The notes under the pieces: model-generated
Database searches by the model: none
What the model saw: the letters and a program-made list of their open reading frames with translations, nothing else
What the model was told of the DNA's origin: nothing
Position numbers and translations under genes: made by a program
Source of the DNA: Punica granatum
Taxonomy: Eukaryota; Streptophyta; Magnoliopsida; Myrtales; Lythraceae
Assembly: GCF_007655135.1 (NCBI RefSeq)
Contig: NC_045132.1
Location: 11,656,001 to 11,720,000 of the forward strand
Direction: 5' to 3'
DNA length: 64,000 nt
In this document: positions 22,484 to 34,034 of the stretch, piece by piece
How positions within the stretch are numbered: position 1 is the first letter of the stretch
How the letters are laid out: each line of letters opens with the position of its first letter

Positions 22484-24075
22484 TATGCTTAAGTGCAATT
22501 AAGTGTGAAAAAGCTTGATTAAGGGCATGCTTATGGGGATCCGAATTTGCTAAGCAAGATAAGGATGAATCTCCTCCATGCATTCTTCATGAAGATGAGC
22601 CAAATGCATTGAATGCATGGATGGTGATGGTTGAGTGCAAGATGGATAAAGCTAGATATTTTGAAGGCAAAGAGTGCAAGAGAGCATGGGATGGATGGCT
22701 TTGGCAAGGGAGGAGTTGCCCTTGGGCAATCCATGGGTCCCACGACCGAAGAGGAGAAACCGGGAGAAAGCTCGGGTCTCGATTGGTCGCGCATTCGAAG
22801 TTCGTGGTTCGAATTGAACGTCGAATTATCGACATGCGCGAGAAAACGGGTTTAATGAGCCCGAGATTGGCATTTTTCATGGAGAAATGTCCCGAAAGTG
22901 TACGAGGCTCGGAAGCCGATTTTGCTCATTATAGGTGACCAGAGCGAAGTTGTCCGCTTCTGACAGCATATCTTGTGTCTGCATCTCACGTTGGTCATTT
23001 TGACATAAATTGTCAGACAACGTGAACAATTGTCCCTTAAGCCGGTAATGCTAACGTGGGGCCGGAGACATCCTAGGAGGCCGAAACTGGATTTCTCAGA
23101 GTGATTTCTGAGTTGCTTGGGCACTCCAGAGATTACTGTAATCTCTGTTTGTCGAGATCAGACCTCCAAGGACTTGAAAAGTGTATCTGAGACCTCTAAA
23201 GCACTGCTTGGGAGGTCTAGATGAGTCGTGTGATTTATTCCGACGATTCCACGTTGAGCCCTGAGAAGGCTAGCATGGTGTAGGATTGACCTCGGCGTCA
23301 AGTTTTCGTAAAAAAGACCTCCGGATATGCATTTCCACTGAAAATGGCCATTTCCTCTCCTCGGAGGTTACTTGGGAAACTGATAAAGGTTTCGCTGTCT
23401 GTTTTGCCCAATTGTGAATGTCTGCTAGAGTTCTCAGGACAATGCGGTATGAACTTCGTTTGTCGTAATTCCATCAGACCAGTCTTCGGCTATGCTCTTC
23501 CGAAGAGGGGTATGCTTGTTTTGCCGCTCGGAAGTCATTTGAAGTGTCTGTGTGACTTCCAAGAGACAATCTGAAGCATTGTTCATGCTCTGTGTGCTGG
23601 TGGGGCATGGCCGCGTCTGATATTTGGAATTAACTTTTCTCCAGGAAACTGGCATTTTTGGACTTCCATTGAAAAGTTGTCTGTATACAGAAAGTTGTTC
23701 TGTATAGAGCAGATGATTTGCAAAATGCCTTTGGGGACACTTTTCATCTGTTTGGCATTGGAGTGGATTTTTGGAGTCCAATATTGGCTATCTTCCGATG
23801 GTCGAGCGAACTATCGGAAAATAGTACCGTCTATGTGATATACTGAAAATGCTAGTTTTTGACATTGTTGAGCTTTCTGGTCGCTCTGTTGCCTTTTGGT
23901 GACCCTTGGAGTCCTTCTGTCACATCCATGGGTCATTTGCTCAATTTTGCCGACTCGAGGATGAATAGTGATTTTTCGCTTTGTTGAGCCGTTTTTCTGT
24001 ACTCTGCTCAAGTCATAGCTTGGATCATTGCTGATAATGTGGTTTGAATCGGTGAGCCAAAATGGGGTGCTGACA

Positions 24076-24442
24076 CTGTGTATGCATGGTTTCCGGCACT
24101 ACTGGGAGAACTGCTAACTAGGGATGGGGGCTCCCGATACAAGGGTGTGAATTCCTTGAAATCGAGCGAGGATTTTTGGGGGCCGGTTCGGTGGCATAGC
24201 CGACTCGATCCGTTCCCTTACTCGGAACCTCTGACTAACCTAGCTTCCTATCTTTGGTGCCCGTGGGATTTCGGACAAGGTACCTAGGAACCCGCTAGAA
24301 TGATGCGATGCAAATGCATAAAGTAAATGCGAGAGATAAATGTGCTTAAAAATAAATGTGCGGAAAGAGATAAATAAACATGCAAGCAAGCAAACGGAAT
24401 CGAGCCCGAACCATCTAGAGGTCCCCAGTAGAGTCGCCAAGC
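24076..24442 (-). mobile_element. E3 internal stub next to the PBS
   Basis: 367 bases closely matching the PBS-proximal interior of E2 (18440-18802) and E10. It is cut at 24075 by the E2 LTR. The PBS variant GTCCCCAGTAGAGTCGCCA (24421-24439) has one extra change. No coding sequence. Confidence 0.82.
24421..24439 (-). other. Primer binding site, tRNA-Arg type, one mismatch (E3)
   Basis: Reverse complement of the family PBS with one substitution (A for G), three bases from the LTR end. Confidence 0.82.
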
Positions 24443-25417
24443 TGTGCGCACCCAAATTTTGTCTCATCGGGGCACGCATGCGCGAAGCCTATGTGACGCG
24501 GCTTTGAAGTGTCCACCATCCCGGGGACGCGCGACGGACGCACGTGAGAAGGAGTCGCCACTTGTCATTTTACTACCCGAAGGTCGAGGGCCGGCAAGTT
24601 ACCCAGGTCTAGGGGTACGGGGTACACCTAAATGTTAAGGCAATGATCATGCGGAATCGAAAATTCCGGATTCGGGGGTTCTATTACGTGCGGGCCTATA
24701 TCCCGCACGCCCTTTCAGTACTCTAGTTTGCTAGGCTTGCCGTTTTTGTTTATTTACCGCATGATTTAGGATTGCTCTTGACTCGCCTGTTTTGACACCG
24801 TAAAGTCGATGAATTGATTGAGTTGGGCCAAGAATCCGGAAGATGAGTATGCTTGTGCGTCGAGGAATTGGTTCACTATCTTAGCGCTACAGTTCATCAA
24901 ACCGTGATGGTCGATTCCCTGTGCGAACCGAGACCACGAGTATTCGAGCTTACTCATCTTTTGGTAACAATAGACCAACTTGACCGGTTCAACACTCAGA
25001 CCTCTCGCTCACCGATCGGGGATCCTTACAAATGAATAAGTGAATGCGCAAATAAAATCATTGCAATGTTCTCTCAAATAATTACAAAGTACAACTGAAT
25101 AAGTAAATGGATCCCGATCGGTTCACGTGGGCCAATATTCCACTCCGGCTCCCCGTGCATTTCGAATGACTGATAAATAAATTAAGGCAACGCGGGCTCG
25201 AAGAGCCGGGGGTCGGGTCCAATCGAACCGACGTTTTGCAGGAGAACCGATTAATTCCCACTGTAACCGTTGGATCGATCGAGCTCCCGGGTGATATCTA
25301 AACACGTTTCACGCATCCAATCCAAATTGCCTTCCACATAGGCCCCATTTGGAGTGTGATGGTGACTCGGGGCTAGATCCCATTCCGCACTCGGGTTGCA
25401 CGCACTCGGTGAGTTAG

Positions 25418-25461
25418 GAGGCGTTGGACCTCGTGTTCGGTGATTTGGGGCGTTGGGCCCC
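25418..25461 (-). other. Mini-hairpin pair (E3 LTR)
   Basis: Sense strand GGGG-CCCAACG-CCCC and GAGG-TCCAACG-CCTC, 29 bp apart, with one loop substitution in the first. The adjacent near-palindrome GGTTCGGGTCCGAGCC lies at about 25479-25494. Confidence 0.65.
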
Positions 25462-26559
25462 GTACGATACGTAACCTATGGGCTCGGACCCGAACCACAT
25501 CAAATTAGCAAGAGCAAATGGAAAACAAAAGAATACTGATAAAACTGATGAAAAACAGATAACAACTGACAAACGTAGATGAATACAGACAAGTTGTATA
25601 TCAAGTCGAATATACGTGATTTAATCAGTTATTAACCGGGGTTGATTAGCAAACAATGTATCTAACCTAGGCAAACAAAGAAGTGGGTTGGGACATGGTT
25701 CTAGGCCAATTACATATGTGAATTTGTTTTAGAACTCTATTCAGTGAGGTGTCACTACGGTTTCACCGAATTAGCCAAACTTGTATTCTTAACTCTAGAT
25801 TGGGGACCTAACATTCCACCTGTCCATTATCTAATGTTTGGTTAAGCCGAATGCACGATTAATCCGGTTTTTCGTGTTTTGCAACAGAGATAAAGTGCTC
25901 ACCACCGAATCTACAATAGAGAGATAGAAACACCGAAAGTGAACGGAATGGGTCGTGCGAATGAAACTCGCACCCGAACGGGTCGCCCTTTTCCGTCCAT
26001 AGATCGAGGTGTTTCCGACTTCCTAATGCCTAGGATATCGGTGAATCGCGGAATGACGATTATGCCCTTGATCGGTAAAACGTGTGCAGCTCACATATAA
26101 ATTAAAGATCGCGTGACACGAAGAGGTCTAAAGAGGACTCGTGCGTCTTGACTCGAGCCGCCTCAAATTGGGCCCGGACTCGAGTCATAGTTCGCGAGTG
26201 CTCGCTATACTCCGATTCTATTCGTGTTACACGTCTCGGTGTTTTAAAATTTGTGAGCTTGTTAAGGAAAATGGCATTTCCGCCGTTCCGTGAACCATCA
26301 ATGCGCTTTACGAATTAGTAGTCAATTTATCCAATTATTTAGTCCAACTGATTTAATTAATCGAATGACACGTCCCGTTTCTCCCCTTCGTGAAATTATT
26401 CGATGACGGTGATCTTATGTCATGGGTATTATGGATTTAACGAGTAATTGTCCGAAGCCAACGCATCTATCATGTCATTATTGCATGCTAATGATTAAAA
26501 CGCGAAACATGAATACAATCAATTCGAAGGGACGACTCCGAAACGACGAAGGAGACCAC

Positions 26560-27163
26560 CCTAAACCTGGGAAGGGGCAAGGAGCTCTCGACCACTCCTC
26601 CAAGGGTTGGGCCGAGAGCTCTCCTTGACCAAACTTGGGTTATGGAGAGTCTTCCACGTCGATTCCGGTCGTGTCTTGCATGCATAATACATCAAACACA
26701 AGAACAACACATATTTCGGTAAAATGAAAGGAAATCGACGCCACCAAGATCTCTAAACGTAATCAAACACACAAACAAGCACATATAGTATGTAACGTAA
26801 AGGAATCCATAGAAACGGCATCGATTCATACAATGGTTGAACGTGAAACACGGGGACCGATCTATTTCGGAACCAAAGAGGCCACCTTGGACCCGTGTGG
26901 TCCAAAGGAGCTCTCGGCCACATCCCCTCAAGGGTGGCCGTGAGTTCCCATCGCTCACGCGGGTCAAGGCGGGCTCTTCGATTCCGATCTACACCTTTTC
27001 CCGTCATGCCGATGCATTACATGCAATAAACGACGGTAAAGACACGGAACCAACAAGTTTCGGGGAAGGGGAGGCCGATTAAGCCTTGGAAGAAACAAGA
27101 GAGCCCACGGGTCCCTCCCTCGGGACATAGGCCGTGGGTTCCCATGGTCCAACCATGGCTTAA
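26560..27163 (-). other. Three long hairpin modules in tandem (E3 LTR)
   Basis: Modules lie at about 26560-26642, 26883-26969 and 27078-27163. The first pairs GGAGCTCTCG with CGAGAGCTCTCC. The second has outer arms CTTGGACCCGTG / CACGCGGGTCAAG and inner arms GGAGCTCTCGGCCA / TGGCCGTGAGTTCC. The third pairs GAGCCCACGG with CCGTGGGTTCC, with an outer TTAAGCC/GGCTTAA pairing. Module sequences are otherwise diverged. They lie between the TATA-like box and the PBS, so they would be in transcribed R-U5. Confidence 0.6.
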
Positions 27164-27671
27164 GCGCCTCTCCTACCTCGATCCTAGCCATTTCCCGTCA
27201 TGGCACATGCGTTTCATGCGGAGGTTGTGCAAGGTTGTAGGGCTCTCGGACCGTGACCACCTCTTCACGGGGGAGAGTGGGGGTTGTGAGGAACCCTTTG
27301 AACGTGATGGCACGACTCGCCAAGGTCGTGGATGGAAATGGCACATCTAGGGAGCTAGGTGCACCCGACGGGGGTTCTCGGGACCCAACTCTCTTCACGG
27401 CTGGAACGTGATGTTGGGGACTTCCAATGGAAAATCTGAGCCCGGGAATGGACTTAGAGGGTGGGAAATATGTAGGATATGAAGTTTGGTTGTGTTTGGT
27501 TTAAGTCGGGTCGGGTGGTTGTCGGAATACCGAGTGGTTTTCCGTCGGTTTTGGCCTTGGAATGGGTCGGTCGACAATGAGGAAGAGGGCAGGGGTTTGA
27601 GAGGATCTTAGAGAGAGATTGGCTTGAGAGAGAGTGAGGTTGAAGAAGTGATTAGATTAGTGAGGCTTAGA

Positions 27672-27681
27672 GTTTATAAAG
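27672..27681 (-). promoter_or_regulatory. TATA-like box in E3 LTR
   Basis: Sense strand CTTTATAAAC, followed downstream (in the sense direction) by pyrimidine-rich sequence as in E1. Confidence 0.5.
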
Positions 27682-28486
27682 GATGCCCTAATAGTGTGTT
27701 TAAGTGAGATTAATTGCGGTTTTGAGGTGATTGAGGGGGCTGCCGAAAATTAAGGGGAGGTTAGGGAGGGGAAATAGTCATGTTGAGTGAAGGGAAAGCA
27801 AGAGGATGGGTGATGGGAAGTGATGGATGTAAGTGTGTAAGAAGATATTTCAAATTTGTGGTGGAGGGAAGTCCTTGGGGGGTTGGAGCCGCCGGCCTTG
27901 GGTTCTAGCCTTGGCTAGGTGCGGCTGAGCCGCGGCTTGGGGTTGAGCCATGGCTTGGAGGCTTGGCTTGGCTGAGCTGTGGGTCCCATTCGACTAGGAG
28001 AAAAGCCGGGAGAAGCTCGAGGCTCGATTGAACGCGCGTCCGATCCCTGAGGTCCGATTAATTGATAGATTTGGAATGTTTGCGCGAAGAGAATTTGAAC
28101 GAGTCCAATATCGCCATATTTCTTGTGAAAGAATGTTCGGGTGACTCGGCACTTCGAGAGTCGGTTTTGCCTCGTTTGGACATCCAGAGTGGGGTTGACC
28201 GTCCTCGTTCTACAATTGTTGCTCCGTGCATTGTAATGTTCGTCCCGGTGAGCTTTTTATTTCGCGCGGGATCGTTGGATCGCCATCCTCGACCGAAGAT
28301 CATTGGTCGGAGGTGACCTAGGGATCCGCAATCGAGGCTTCCTCAGTGTTTCCCGAATGCCTTGAGGTGTTTGAAGATCGCTGTGGCCTCCGTTTGTCAG
28401 AAACGAGCCCCGAAGTCATGGATAGTAACCCGAGCTTTAGTCAGAAGTCCTCTGCTGGAGCCGGTGACCAAAATGGGGTGCTGACA

Positions 28487-29012
28487 GCAGATTTCATCAT
28501 GCCACAAGAAAGCAGTGGAAATGATCAGAATAACGGAGGAACTGATTACAACAAGATAATCTGAGATATGCAGCAACAATTTGAGCTTATGAATGTGACG
28601 ATTGATTTGATTTACGATCGGTTGGAAAGGCTAGACAAACAGATTGAACAGTTGCTAGATGGCTATGACGAAGCTTCTGGTTCATCCTCCGGTAAATTGA
28701 ATTGGAACGAAGAAGGAAGAGAATATAGCCTTGAAGCCAATAAAAGAGCAACCCATAAACAAGTTTCAACCCAACGGCAAAGAGAATGGTCATATTGCTT
28801 TTCAATTCTTGGACAGAGATGGTCGGAACGCAACGCTATTGTCGCTTCCACCTAACCAAATGGATGAAGAGCAACTTCAAATCAAGCATTCCATTGGCGA
28901 GAAAAAGTGAGGAATTCAAGAATGTCTTTCTCGAGTAAATGCCCCTAGAGTAGTCACCAATCAAGTCGATTGTCATAAATTCGAGGACGAATCCTTTTGA
29001 AAAGAGGGGGAA
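28487..29012 (+). pseudogene. Ty3/Gypsy remnant: gag-like N-terminus joined to pol C-terminal tail
   Basis: A short frame (28568-28855) begins MQQQFELMN and continues with a charged, helix-prone segment (DRLERLDKQIEQLL), resembling the start of plant Gypsy gag proteins. It then runs without the rest of gag-pol into a stretch whose frame reads INSRTNPFEKRG, the typical C-terminal end of Gypsy polyproteins just before the polypurine tract (AAAAGAGGGGGAA, 28999-29011). A large internal deletion must have removed most of gag, RT, RNase H and integrase. Assignment is from recognised motifs only. Confidence 0.55.
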
Positions 29013-30091
29013 TGACATGATCTAGCTAGAGGACCCTTCACGGGGCATAAGGAAGAATCCCAGAATGACAGGGTGGGGCATGAAGGTGAGCTTTGGGATA
29101 AGTATGTACAAGTTAAAGCAAGTACAAGAGCACGAGCCAAGCGAATCCAATAAGCCATGCAAAGGTTGTTATTGCATGTCCATGGAGGAGTAGTTGAGCT
29201 CTTGGGCGAGCTGCATGTGGAACAAGAAGCCACGATCGTTCATATTCTATAAATCTATTTAGAAGATGATCCCAGTTCAAAGGGCTAAATTCAGTTGTTT
29301 TTCAATAACTTGGGTCTATTTCATTTTTGGGCTCATTACACTTAGGGTTTATTTTAGCCAAGTCCATTAGCCCAATTAGGTTATCAGCTAGTATTTCTCT
29401 ATAAATAGGCATGTGACCTCCCTAGAGAAGACAGATCAGTTTTCATTCAATTTTGTGAGAGATATTTTCTTTGAGCTGTTCTGCAGCAACTTCGCCGATA
29501 TTGCAATTCCCGACATTTATAATATTGGTTTCTAGCTCCTTGTAGCTAGCGGGTCAATATTCCATATTATAATATTGGTTTTTGGCTCTTTATAGTCAGC
29601 GGGTCAATATTCTCTATCCTTAAAACCTTCATTGGACGATCCCGGGTTTGATCTCATTCTATTGTTGTTGGGTCTCGCGGCAGGTTCGTCGAGGTTCGCG
29701 TCATAAGTGAGGTGTCTTCCCTCTATATATATATATGCTAGGAGGAGATCTCAAAAAGACGAATTGATAATATTTCTAATGAAATTGCCAAGAGCATTTC
29801 CTCTATTTTCTTATTTGGACTTGTTTAGTGGCGAAAACCCCGATTTTTATCGATCATCCTTGAGCGTGGCGAATCAAAACGACTTTTCTTACTCATGGCG
29901 AGTCATCTTATCGAGTGAGTTTAGTTGGTTCTACCATCCACCATTCTTTTTTACCTAGTTCTGGCTCGTGAACCCATCATTTGGTATCTAAGCGACTTTT
30001 CTTACTCGTGGCAAGTTATTTTATCAAGTGAGTTTTATTGTTCTACCCTCCACCCTTCTTTCTTACCCAATTATGGTTCGCGAGCCCATCA
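29013..30091 (+). repeat. Gypsy LTR (about 1.08 kb)
   Basis: Starts TGACATGATC directly after a polypurine tract and ends CCCATCA two bases before TGGTATCAGAGT, an initiator tRNA-Met PBS. TCTATAAATAGG near 29399 is a good TATA box. Inside are a 50-bp direct duplication (29521 and 29571) and a 112-bp duplication at the 3' end. The same LTR serves as 3' LTR to the left piece and 5' LTR to the right piece, which suggests recombination between copies. Confidence 0.75.
29399..29408 (+). promoter_or_regulatory. TATA box of Gypsy LTR
   Basis: CTATAAATAG in the expected U3 position, followed by a pyrimidine- and A-rich start region. Confidence 0.6.
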
Positions 30092-30103
30092 TTTGGTATC
30101 AGA
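29879..30103 (+). repeat. 112-bp tandem duplication including the PBS start
   Basis: Two copies, each ending CCCATCATTTGGTATC; the TGGTATC words lie at 29982 and 30094. The LTR end and the first PBS bases are thus duplicated, and only the second continues as a proper PBS (TGGTATCAGAGT). Confidence 0.8.
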
Positions 30104-30105
30104 GT
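30094..30105 (+). other. Primer binding site, initiator tRNA-Met type (Gypsy)
   Basis: TGGTATCAGAGT differs at the last base from the standard plant PBS TGGTATCAGAGC. It is two bases from the LTR end. Confidence 0.8.
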
Positions 30106-30173
30106 GAAGGTTCTATCCATGTTGGCCGAGTGAAACACGTGAAGGAGTGAGCACACGTGTGATTGAGTGAATT

Positions 30174-31247
30174 TTGCTAAATATGCGGAGATATGTGGAT
30201 TTTGCTAAAGAGCACCCAGAACGAGTTCCAAGAGGGCTTACCTTCAACCAAGACCTGCTCCCTACATTACAACAAATAGAAGAAATTTTAGTGCGGTTGG
30301 AGCGAGCTACCCAAGCCCTCGAGAGTTTAGAATGGGTGCATGAGGATTATCGCCCAAAGAGAATCCCGACTTTCAACGGAAGCATGAATGCCAAGGAATT
30401 CTTGGCGTGGATTTCGGATGTGGACCGATTCTTCAACTATTACGGCATCCCTTTAAAACAACAGTTTATATCTCTTGTAATCCTAACTCAAAATAGTGGA
30501 TATACCTGGCTTGGCGGCGCCCCCAGACGTAGTCAGAATTACTGACGAACTGGGTAATCAATTCCGTGTGTCACTTTTGTTTTTTCGTTCATATTGTCTT
30601 CTACTATCGTACATCAGACGCAACAAAGCCGAGTTGATAGAGTTGTTTTTCGGTTAAGGGGCAAAGCTTCTACTTGGTGGGAGAAATTGGAAAATAATTG
30701 TCTTCGATATGGAAGGAATTTGGTATTTACGTGGAGGCGTATGAAACAACTCTTAAAGGTTAGATTCTTTCCTTTGGGATGTGAAGAACGCCCACATGAA
30801 TCTGAAGATTGTTGCATGAAGTCCGCCTATCCTCTTAAGAATGGAAAAACAAATGCTTTTCTTATGACGATTGCTGATGTTGAGGAAAAAGTACAGCTTG
30901 AAGACGCTTATATGAAGAGTGACAAATTAAAAGAAGAAGAAGTGGAGTCCAAGAATGAAGCAGCTCAAGCATCACAAGATAATAATGTTATGATCGAGAA
31001 GGGTTTAGCAATTGGCAAGATGCTTCGGGAGGAACTAATTTCAAACTTTGCAGAGAAAGTGCAGGCTGAACTGATTTTAAACCCAGGCCAAGTAGAACTT
31101 CAAGAAGAAATTGCTATTGAAGATTTGTCAATGGTGTTTTCATCCAATCGAGGCAAAATTTGCGAAAGCATATACGACCCCACTGAGGAAGCAACAGTTC
31201 AGGGAACGAGTTGGTTATCGAGGAAACAAAAAGAAGTCGGTCTATGA
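30174..31247 (+). pseudogene. Ty3/Gypsy gag pseudogene, interrupted
   Basis: The first part (30174-30463) has the gag signature leading into a WISDVDRFFNYY-type segment. The second part (from about 30626) resumes in the same register with RLRGKASTWWEKLE and a basic region, the heart of the retrotransposon gag domain. A 157-bp insert with a 5-bp duplication of CAACA splits the two. The C-terminal half is an acidic, lysine-rich stretch unlike the usual gag C-terminus; no CCHC zinc knuckle, protease or pol follows. The gag protein normally forms virus-like particles; this copy cannot. It begins 80 bases after the PBS, as expected. Confidence 0.75.
30464..30620 (+). mobile_element. 157-bp insertion in gag with 5-bp target duplication
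   Basis: CAACA at 30459-30463 and at 30621-30625 flanks the insert. Removing the insert plus one CAACA (162 nt) restores the gag reading register. The insert contains a GCGCCCCCAGACGTAG-type segment followed by CGAACTGGGTAATCA, resembling the 3' ends of some plant Copia LTRs, so it may be a truncated or miniature solo LTR. Its ends are not TG/CA, so the identity is uncertain. Confidence 0.5.
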
Positions 31248-31381
31248 AGAATTATAGGAGAAAGTCCGAACAAAAAGCTGGTTATTAAAAGGCAAGCTAA
31301 AAAGAATCGACGCGCACACATGAAGACCAAGAGAAGATCGACGAAGACTTGAGGACGCTTCTTTTTCCAACCGAGAGGGGA

Positions 31382-31940
31382 TGATGTGCTTCAGATTGCA
31401 GCCCAACATGTATTCCAATTTTCGGGACCAGACACGCATTCTAGAAGACTCCGGAACAAGAATTTGGCTTAATTAGATATTAAGTTTCCTATATTACTAT
31501 AATATAGTTTCTTTTAATTAGTTATTATTTCATATATTAACTTGAGCCAGTAATCTTAAGTTTCCTTATTCTATTTTAGGAAAGAAATCTATAGGAGAAT
31601 ATATGTCAGTTTCCTATTCTAGAGTCAAGAGAGGTGTCTGTCCTCTATATATATATGCTAGGAGGAGATCTCAAAAAGACCAATTGATGAATATTTCTAA
31701 TGAAATTGCCAAAAGCGTTTCATCCATTTTCTTATCTAAACAAGTCCCTTGTTTAGTGGCGAAAACCCCGATTCTTATCTATCATCCTTGAGCGTGGCGA
31801 ATCAAAACGACTTTTTTTACTCGTGGCGAGTAATCTTATCGAGTGAGTTTAGTTGGTCCTACCCTCCACCCTTCTTTCTTACCCAGTTCTAGCTCGTGAA
31901 CCCATCATTTGGTATCAAAGCGACTTTTTTTACTCGTGGC
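31382..31940 (+). repeat. Second Gypsy LTR-like segment, truncated by E5
   Basis: A polypurine-like run (GAGAGGGGA) ends at 31381 and TGATGTGCTTC follows. From about 31635 the sequence matches the 3' part of the first Gypsy LTR (29710-30000), including TTTGGTATC. The first part differs completely from the first LTR. It is cut at 31940 by the E5 LTR, at a point equivalent to about 30012 of the first LTR. Confidence 0.6.
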
Positions 31941-32584
31941 TGTCAGCACCCAGTTTTGGCCCACCGACCCCAGAGGGGCAGAATCGTCATTTTATCACCC
32001 ATACGAGAGAAGTATTTCCGGCTAATTGCTCGCGCATTCATGACTTCTAAATATGCTCGCCATATTATTTAGGACGTCTTTGGATTTCGTGTACATCGAT
32101 GTCAATTTTCAAAATTCGAGACGAAAACTCGAGGCCGAAAAATATTTCATTGCACGATATTGATCCATAAATTTTTCTGAATACAATGTCGGTCTCAGAT
32201 TGTTTTTCTGACACCTAATTGAGAAGACGAGAATTCTATGGTTTACGCGCGTCAATTTCAATTCTCAATTCTCACTTCTCGAAAAAAAAAGAAGGTCAAA
32301 TCATCGTCAAACCAGACTGACGCCAGTCTGATTTTCTGACCATTTCATTTCGCCCATGTTCTTTCTTCCTTTCCACTATCCTCCCCTCTTCTTTTTTTTC
32401 TTCTTCCTTTCCGTCCTCCGCTTACTTTTCGTCTCTTCTCTTCCCCCCTCTTCTTCTCTTCTTCATTCACTGGCGTCCCTCTGCCACACCGCGGCTGTCT
32501 ACCCTCCGCGATCACCTGCCATCGCTAACACGCTATTCCGACACGGCACCGCTCGCTTCCCCGGCACGCTCCCTCGCCCTCTTT

Positions 32585-32590
<6 letters not shown>

Positions 32591-32635
<45 letters not shown>
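32591..32635 (+). repeat. CT microsatellite in E5 LTR
   Basis: Nearly pure (CT)n interrupted once, within a wider pyrimidine-rich tract (32370-32640). Confidence 0.9.
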
Positions 32636-33955
32636 GGGTTTACTTTGGCCAAGTGCTTTATTTTTCTTGGAGAGCCCCGACGATTCCAGGCTCGATTTGA
32701 CGCCCAATCTCTCTAGCTCGCTCTCGTTTTTTCTCCATAACCGACCCGCGACAGTCCCCCGCACAAAACCCCTCCATTTCCTCTTCTCCATTCCCCCGAT
32801 TTTCGGCTATTAAACTCGAAAATCCCTCGTCGGAAAACTTGAAACCTCGCCCAAAAAAACTCGAAATTCCCCTCAATCATGACTGTCCTGAGCTTCGTGA
32901 CGCCCATCCCGAGCATGGCATAGTCCAGGCGGTGCCCGCCGCCGTCTCTAGCGCCCTCTCACGCCATCGCCGCAGTGCCCAGAAGTGGGAACTGCAGTCC
33001 GCAGCGCTGGAGTCCTCCCCTCCGCCCATCTTCGTCTTCTCCGTTCGTCCTCTCTCTCACGGGCCCGGCCCATTTTCCTTCAATTGCGCAGGTCCAACCC
33101 AGTCGATTTGGTTCAGCCAGTTCAGCCAGTTCGGCACAGTCCAGTCCAGCCGAGACGACACCCGACCAGTCCAGTGTCACCCGGAACTCGGCCCGGAATG
33201 CCCGGATCCAAACGCACGGCCAAGTCCGGACCTATAGTTCCCTTCCGCTGCCCAGCACCTCCCCCGCGGCCCAACACCCGCGAGCCCAGCCCAGTTCGCT
33301 GGCCCAGCGCCCATCCAGCCGGTCTGCACTGTTCAAACCGCCTCCAGCACGGTCCGATCGCCCTATTTTCGATTCGATTTAAACCGAGACTATGTATATT
33401 ATTCCGACTTAGTGGCATGCTTAGGACTCAATTCGTGAATAAATTCGATAATTGCGATGATGATAATTTGTGTTTGTTGTGTTAAAAAAAATTGAAAATT
33501 GAATTGAAAAAAAAAATGATGGAAAGAGGAACCAAAAATAATAAATACTTGTTATTTAAATTTAAATTGACGAAAACACGAATTGGAATATTTTTAATTA
33601 CTCGACATTAAAACAAGTCATTTAAAGCGAGAATGAACCCACACGAATCTTCATGTTCACACGACTTTAAAGGAATTAAATCGACTAAATACATCAAAAC
33701 TGGTTTAATGAACTACTCGGACTTAAAAATTGACAAATTAAATTCCGTTGTGATTAATTTTGCTTATTCGCGTGCGCATGTGAACAATTGAATATGTTTG
33801 ATCAAAACCCAGCATGAACCGGATAAATCACGTAAACTCGGCGCTTAATACACAATATGCATGTAGTCCTCTATTTTTATCCGCTTTATCCGTTTGTGCT
33901 AACTTTGTCTATTTTTGATATGTTTATTTTGTCTATTTTTGTCTGTTTTTATCGT

Positions 33956-34034
33956 GGCTCGAGCCCTAGGCCATAGGATGCGATGTACATGGGGTCCAAC
34001 GCCCCTTACTGTCTATCATGGGTCTAACGCCCAT
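33956..34034 (+). other. Palindrome plus mini-hairpins (E5 LTR)
   Basis: GGCTCGAGCC is a 10-bp palindrome with a sequence different from that in E1 at the same relative place. Then GGGG-TCCAACG-CCCC (33991) and ATGGG-TCTAACG-CCCAT (34018), 28 bp apart. The second stem shows two compensated positions relative to E1. Confidence 0.68.

Larger units (their letters stand above)
18803..24075 (-). repeat. E2 5' LTR, complete, subfamily B (5.3 kb)
   Basis: On the minus strand it starts TGTCAGCACCCC (24075) and ends just before the PBS (18803). It is only partly similar to the A-type LTRs: the U5 end, mini-hairpins and AT-rich segment are recognisable, while U3 is different and is shared with the LTRs at 35507 and 45129. 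It carries hairpin modules near 20908-20980 and 21190-21305 and a TATA-like box near 22475. The plus-strand flank at 24076 is the interior of E3, so E2 is nested in E3. Confidence 0.9.
24443..28486 (-). repeat. E3 5' LTR, subfamily A (4.0 kb)
   Basis: Minus-strand LTR with start TGTCAGCACCCC at 28486 and end TGTGCGCA (plus-strand reading) at 24443. It is about 1 kb shorter than the complete A-type LTRs. Between the mini-hairpins and the TATA-like box it carries three long hairpin modules (26560-27163) where E1 has the 162-bp repeat. Open frames inside are short and unrecognisable. Confidence 0.88.

Noticed and set aside
30464..30617. Possible intron (GT...AG) inside the Gypsy gag
   Set aside because: Removing GT...AG shifts the frame. 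Only removal of 157 bases plus one CAACA keeps register, which fits insertion with target duplication.
32839..33485. Open frames of 132-166 codons in the E5 LTR
   Set aside because: Overlapping frames in GC-rich LTR sequence on both strands, with Pro/Ser/Arg-rich products and no recognisable domain.
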